Source of the DNA: Adiantum capillus-veneris
Taxonomy: Eukaryota; Streptophyta; Polypodiopsida; Polypodiales; Pteridaceae
Direction of reading: 5' to 3'
Assembly (NCBI GenBank): GCA_014529385.2
Contig: CM043970.1
Span: forward strand, 64,276,996-64,340,995
DNA length: 64,000 bases
Both the position numbers and the translations under genes were made by a program. Numbering within the stretch: position 1 is the first letter of the stretch; the number at the start of each line of letters is the position of its first letter. Shown one piece after another: positions 58,458 through 64,000 of this stretch. The notes under the pieces are model-generated. The model made no database searches. It had not been told where the DNA came from and saw nothing but the letters and a program-made list of their open reading frames with translations.

Positions 58458-59143
58458 AAATCCATAATTGCTAGAGGTTTAGCTAGTTTCAATGCATACA
58501 TCTAGCAATAGTGCAGCCTAGTAAGTGTGACAATACTCTTAATTGCTTCAAGTAGCAGTATTCATCTAGGAGCTTAACTAGCCATATGGTAGGATTTCTA
58601 GATGAATCGAGAGAGCTCATCACCTACTAGTTTAATATGTGGATTGAAACTAGTGAGCCATCTAGCAATTTCAAGAGAAAGAATTATTAAAGAGAGGTAG
58701 ATTTTTTAGGATGACAAGTTGAATATATTTTATGCCCATTCAAAATGTAAGATGAGATGCACAAGGGATTCCTACCCAAAATATGTGCAATCTTTGAAAT
58801 ACAAATCAATCTTTCTGACAAGAGTTCATGATGAAAGTATGAAACTAAACAACCCTCACCTTTAAGGACAGCCCGAATAAAAAATATTGTGAGAAATTCT
58901 TTATCTTGATTCTCTAAGATTGATTTGGAGAAATTAGAAAGGAGAGTAGTGCCACGTGGCTTTCCTTGATTCGAAAGAGACACTAGAAAAATTGTTGGTG
59001 TACACAGAAAGTGGAAAAAGCAATGGTTTAAAAAAAAGCGCATGAAAGGACCCGCCTAAATCTATCGCAATGAGAGCATTGGCCTAAATCTAACACAACA
59101 AAGCATAGACCGCACCCCGTCCCCATTGACTGTGTAGAGATAG

Positions 59144-59199
<56 letters not shown>

Positions 59200-60239
59200 A
59201 GAAGAAGAAGAAGAAGAAGAAGAAGAAGGAATTGGCGCACACACGACTCCACAGAAAAGAAAGAGAATGAGTCTTTCTTTTGTGAGCTCACTTAAAGACT
59301 GTGCTAAGGAGAAGGTTTTGTACCTAGGCAGCATGATTCATTGCTGATAGTGGGTGGCGCACACACGGCTCCATACACAAGAAAGAGAATGATTCTTTCT
59401 TTTGTGAGCTCACTTAAAGACTGTACTAAGGAGAAGGTTTTGTACCATGGCAGCATGATTCATGTTGATAGTGGGTAACTTGAAAAGAATGCATACTTGG
59501 AAAAATGTTGGTTAGTATGTATGAAAAGACAAACTCCCTACAATACATTTGAGGTTTATCATAGCAGCTAAGAGACAATTTGAGCTATTTTTAGCTATTT
59601 GAATACTTTCAAAAAAAAAGAAGAAAGGAAAAAGTTTCTCTTGAAAATTAGAGTTTCACTAGAAAAGCTTGTATACTTGCCCAAACTTACTCTACAAATT
59701 TACAACATCATTGACATATAGTGCTGGCAGATACTACAAGACAAGATATTATAAGCACTAGACTTGCAAGAAAAATCACATAAGCGCCTTGTTTATGTCA
59801 AGTGTATTTAATTCTCAGCTATTATTTAATACAAAACAATGAACATCGGCACGACAACACCTTGTTTCAAGTCCAAGAAATTTCTTTGACCATTAATCTG
59901 CAAAAGAAACTTTCTTTAGGGAATCTAAGAAAAGTGCACACAAAGAATCTCAAAAATCCTTTGTAAAAATTAGAATCGAGCATAATCATCTATCATTACA
60001 AGTAAAGTAGAATATACAATTTGTAAGAGGTCCACATCAATGAATGAACATATATCTTGGGAGAGTATTAATCACTATCTCTTAAGGAAAATTACAAATG
60101 ATTGCATGCTACATGTACATTGGTGGATGTGTTATAACTTTAAATTCATAGAATTTTATTGAGCTAATATCTAGAATATGGTTCTACATAATGTGATGAT
60201 TGTAACAAAGCCACACAAAAATATTCTACAAGAAAATGA
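58458..60239. other. Unassigned stretch with microsatellites and a tandem duplication
   Basis: (CA)n at 59144-59196 is followed by (GAA)n at about 59200-59228. 59231-59355 and 59356-59476 are two copies of a 122-125 bp unit (GGCGCACACACG ... GATAGTGGGT). No coding frame is supported. 58500-59040 and 59480-60239 hold nothing recognisable. Confidence 0.55.
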
Positions 60240-60827
60240 TTGTGTCTAATGGATGTGGAGTGAGGTCTCCCTTTAGATTACGATTGTTCTTACTACAACA
60301 CAAACAATCATAATGAAGATGATTGTTGTGCACGTCAATATGACAAAGAGCACAACATGAACACAAAATAACTACGTTTATCTAGAGATTTTTCTTCTTC
60401 TTCTTTTGATTATTGTGGGTGGTATGATCATCCCTCTAACATGTGCTTTAAGTGACAACTTTATGTAGATCAAAAGAATACTTAATGTACATGATGGTTC
60501 GCTTTTCACTAACAATTCTAGTGCTATAAGAAATGTGATATATCAATGTAAGTGGCTATATAACTATCATTTTCTACCTGTTAAAACTGTGTTTTTAATA
60601 TTCATGTTGATAAAACTTGTCAAGTAAATGGTATTGGAGATTTATATCTTAGTACGTTATCTTCTTCAACTCAAATTTTTTAGATCTTCAATGTAATCTT
60701 CTCTCAGTTGCATGACTCGTTGACCTTGGTTTGTTTGTGGAATTTGATCATACCAAATGCCACATTGAGGAATGTGGATAGACTATTGTGATTGCTTCTT
60801 GTAGTGGTAATTTATTCGATTTCTCTC
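60240..60827 (+). pseudogene. pol: Ty1/copia gag-protease remnant
   Basis: 60405-60450 reads FDYCGWYDHPSNMCFK, a zinc knuckle missing its first Cys (C-x4-H-x4-C kept). 60630-60690 reads VNGIGDLYLSTLSSSTQIF and 60695-60827 reads NLLSVA, a stop, LVDLGLFVEFDHTKCHIEEC and SGNLFDFS. The order and the NLLSV...G...F...C.I...GNL pattern are those of the copia protease-to-integrase region. Homology stops exactly at the TTAA at 60828 where another element starts. The upstream 60240-60400 is a likely but weak gag tail. Confidence 0.7.
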
Positions 60828-60831
60828 TTAA

Positions 60832-61959
60832 CCCTAGTTAGGTCACCTAATAGGACATAGAAGTGTCTACCAAGGTTTTGAAAATAAATCAAATACACTT
60901 ATAACTCTTGAATCTATGGTCATGAGGAGCTCTTAAAGCCAAAGGAGTGCTCAATTTGACTAAAAACAACATATTTGCTAGGTGAATCCCATTTTACACA
61001 TCTTAACAACAAGATTTGTTTTCTCATAAACATCAATAAGTTCTTGTACAAAGTATATGGTTGTTGTAGGCCCAAAAATTATTCTTTTGAACATAGAGTT
61101 AAGCACAAAATAGGTGAATTCTTTGCACCAATGTTTCTATGCAAACACCTATCATCACCACTATAAATGCTTCGAATTTACAATAGTTATTTGCATTTAT
61201 GTTAACCTTAACAAGCATCAAAACATGTCTCCCTAACACAATTTGGAGCACACCTATAAAGTAGAAAAAGTTGCAATAATGAAAATATTGGCTTCCACGA
61301 TGTGGCCTTTCATGTAACATATAAACCTATTAAGTTGGAACCAAATTGGAGTTGTACGCTTATATTTGGACCTATGTTTAAAATGTACCATGTTTGTTGA
61401 GTGAAATTTAGAAATTTGAAGACAACATAGTATTAACTCAAAATGAGTCCGATGCTAGTAAAATGGAGAATCACTCATGCCTTTATGTTGTTTGCTATTA
61501 AGGGTGTATTAGGTGCTCTAAAACTTAAAAAAGAGGATTTACATAGTGATCACTCCATAAAAACACTCAAAAGTTCCTTTGGATTACAAAAACACTACCA
61601 AAATTTGAATTTCACTATCAAATCAACACATAGAATTTTCCATAAATAGGCCATAGCTTCCAATACATAAGCTTTCTATTTGTTAGAATCATAAAACAAC
61701 CCTTAGATTTATGTGTGCACTTAAGATGTCATTAACCTATGTTCTAGGGTGATCTAGTGCCATTTCATGGAAATTGGTCAAAACTGACACATGTTTTGTA
61801 ACTCAAGTCGGGTTTAAAAATGGAATTCAAGCTCGACTCTAAAGGTGGAATTAGTAGCTCACAAAAATTTCAAGTTTCTTCAATGTCAAAAAATAGCTTT
61901 GTGGATATAAGACATTTTAGAACCTCCTAGGCATCTCAAGAAATAATTCTAGAAAGTTG
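60832..61959 (+). mobile_element. Diverged TTAA-family element, copy 3
   Basis: TTAA (60828-60831) is followed by CCCTAGTTAGGTCACC and AGGACATAGAAGTGTC, matching the left end of copy 2 (GACTAGGTTGGTAACC, AGGACATAAAAGTGTCC). GTATTAGGTGCTCTAAAACT near 61506 matches GTATTAGGTGCCCCAAAACT in copy 2. No proper right end is seen; the next copy begins at 61964. Confidence 0.65.
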
Positions 61960-61963
61960 TTAA

Positions 61964-62733
61964 CACTAGACTGGTAACGGGACACTTTTATGCCATTGGA
62001 CACTTTTATGTCCTATTAAGTGACCATTTTTTTGAATTATTTGAAGAGTTTGAAAATGAATTTAAAGGTGATATATATCCACAAAGTTTCCTTTTGAGTT
62101 GAAAAAATCTTGACATTTTTTTGGAATATTGATCTCACCATTTACCTTATCTTGCACAACATTTTTGAACCTAAATGAATGAAAAAATAGGTCCTCTTTT
62201 TGGTTTTTTTTTGTAAAGTTTTGCAACTATACCACTCTAAAATTCATGTTTATGAGGTTTAGCTTGCTAGTGCATTAGCCTAGGTAGTTCTCAACATGCT
62301 CTAATGCTTCTAGAAAGAAATAAGTGTTCAAGTTGAAAGTTATGACCAAATTACAAGAATTTCGTGATCCTATTTTTTTACCAAAGTTAGCACTTTTATA
62401 ATTATTTTGGTGGCTTTCTTGATATCAAAATAAAATTTTGATTGTGTAAGTGGCATGTGTAACATAAAGCTAATCTTCATTGAGGTTTGGGGCACCTAAT
62501 ACCCTATATAGCATAGTATATGATAATGGTTTAGTTTTTCAATTGTAGAAGAATACAAGACATTCTACTATAGCAAGTATAGCTTTCTCAATATTGCTAG
62601 TTTCTTACGCCAATTGTGTGTATTTTGTAGATAGTAACCATATCTAATCATAACTGCAAATTTGCCTAGATATTGAGTAGTTTTTATGGGATTCTAGAGG
62701 TCATAATGCTAAACCCAATTTTTTCATGTTCAT
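61964..62733 (-). mobile_element. TTAA-family element, copy 4, truncated
   Basis: TTAA (61960-61963) precedes CACTAGACTGGTAACGGGAC and ACACTTTTATGTCC. It is collinear with 8061-8830 for about 770 bp (for example TTGAATTATTTGAAGAG, GGTTTGGGGCACCTAATA), then homology stops at about 62733. The other end is missing. Orientation is that of copy 1. Confidence 0.85.
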
Positions 62734-64000
62734 TAGGGAAAATTTGGGCTCTCAAAGGGGCCCTATAAGGAGGTTTGACTTTGCCTCTCTTGTCCAAAGT
62801 AGGCAACCCGGTGAAGTACATAAAGGATTTGTCAAAACCCTATCAACCAACATATCATTGGAAAGATCTTAGAAACCAACATAACACTTCCTCTCGTACC
62901 CTTCTTCTCTATACTTTTCACTACTTATTTTTATGTATATCTCAGTACAAAGAGAGGCCCACCTTTTATAGATTTTTAGAGGGATTAGAGTTTGCATGAT
63001 CACTTTTAATTACACATAGTAAAGCTTCTTTTAGGAGTATCTGACGTAGGTGAAGAGATAGGTGGTGGGGCTAGATTTGAGGTTAGCAAGTTAGAATTCT
63101 AGTTAGTATTTTTTTACATAATAGAAATAGGAATGTACAATGGTAGGGTGTGTAAAATGACAAATTAACAAGAAATTGGATAGGATTACACTCTCTATTG
63201 TCCATCGGTATGGAGGAGATGAAGATTGACCACCCTCATCTTTTACATCCGGTGCTTGGAATCCAATTGAATTGGTTGATTCCCCGCTAATTGCATCCTT
63301 TTGTCTGCTTTATCATAGGCGGAATAAATTAGAAGATTTTGGAGCATTGGAGATGTGTGCATGAGAAGGCGAAAAGAAAAAAAAGATGACTAATGGTAGA
63401 GAGTTGCAAAATATGAAGATACATACAATGACAGCCATGGCTAATTTTAATTATCTTCTCCATGCTAGATTTTTTCCATGCTACTAATGGTGGTGTGTAT
63501 GTGTGTGTGTAATGAGAGTATGTAAGGATAAAAGAAAAATGTATAAAAAAAGAATTGGTTGTTTGGAAGTGTAAAAATGCATTTTAAGGCCCTAAGGAGG
63601 TCCAAATAAGCCCCCAAGGTCATGGTCATTGGTCCTTGGATTTCTTTTTTATGTGTAAGAGGTGTGTGAGAGAGAAAAATGGCTCAAAATTGAGGAGAGA
63701 GAGTGAAATTTGAGCTAGGGTTTTGTAGAAAGTGTAGAAGCTACACACATGTCATGGAGTTTCCCTATCACTTGCCTCTGCAAGTCTTTGGGAACTCTAG
63801 CTAACCTTTCAAGAATTAAACCTTTACTGCACACACTTGCCTTGTTAGCCAAACTGATTCCTTCTTTTAAAAAAAAAACTTTTTTTAAAACTGAAAAGCA
63901 CACACATTATTTTGCAAGGCTGAGATTTCTTTTACAATAGAATGAAAACATGTACATCAAACGAAGTGTGATAGTCAATAAGAGGCAAAATAACAGGTTG
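62734..64000. other. Unassigned stretch
   Basis: It contains a GGGCTCTCAAAGGGGCCC near-palindrome (62749-62766), a short TG-rich run (63492-63509) and A/T-rich sequence. No ORF or RNA gene can be supported. Confidence 0.5.

Overview
The window looks like intergenic heterochromatin of a land plant with a large, repeat-rich nuclear genome. The evidence is nested Ty3/gypsy LTR retrotransposons with a plant-type second RNase H, a CACTA (En/Spm) DNA transposon with Transposase_21/DUF4218/DUF4216-like coding, long dinucleotide microsatellites and very decayed reading frames. The exact taxon cannot be read from the sequence; a fern or another non-flowering vascular plant is a guess from the style of the retroelement proteins. 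I found no convincing host gene, tRNA, rRNA or CRISPR array. Nearly every coding stretch is a transposon pseudogene.

Layout. 1-7587: Ty3/gypsy Tat-like element (Tat-A), 5' end off the window, with gag, protease, RT, degenerate RNase H, a second (archaeal-like) RNase H, integrase, polypurine tract (PPT) and 3' LTR. 7588-7986: CACTA-accessory-like fragment. 8061-9401: complete 1.34 kb element flanked by TTAA. 9505-32699: a chain of a second Tat-like family, LTR-A / gag-pol / LTR-B / 349 bp of pol 3' end / LTR-C. LTR-C is split at 22870 by an 8.9 kb gag-only LTR element (GAG-X) whose 3' LTR is a large inverted structure and itself carries a second TTAA element (28181-29520). 33200-33252: CACTA-type terminus. 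33391-38180: a third gypsy lineage (Gyp-3), followed by an extra ORF with a second retropepsin-like domain. 38828-41221: 1.2 kb tandem duplication. 41253-42444: five copies of a 20 bp palindrome. 42656-45815: broken retroelement-like protein of unknown family. 47857-48048: CACTA transposase scrap. 48476-49515: reverse-strand scrap of the Tat-B family LTR. 50812-58457: full-length CACTA element with matching TIRs and an AAA target duplication, with tandem arrays, a decayed transposase and a second ORF. 60240-60827: Ty1/copia scrap cut by TTAA elements (60832-62733). The remainder is unassigned.

How the parts relate. The retroelements once encoded full replication machinery, but each now has stops, frameshifts or lost catalytic residues: RT FIDD to FTND and integrase D to N in Tat-B, integrase E to K in Gyp-3. 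The 1.34 kb TTAA elements and GAG-X are non-autonomous and would need enzymes from elsewhere. The nesting gives a relative order: Tat-B family LTR-C is older than GAG-X, which is older than the 28181 TTAA element; the copia scrap is older than the 60832 TTAA element.
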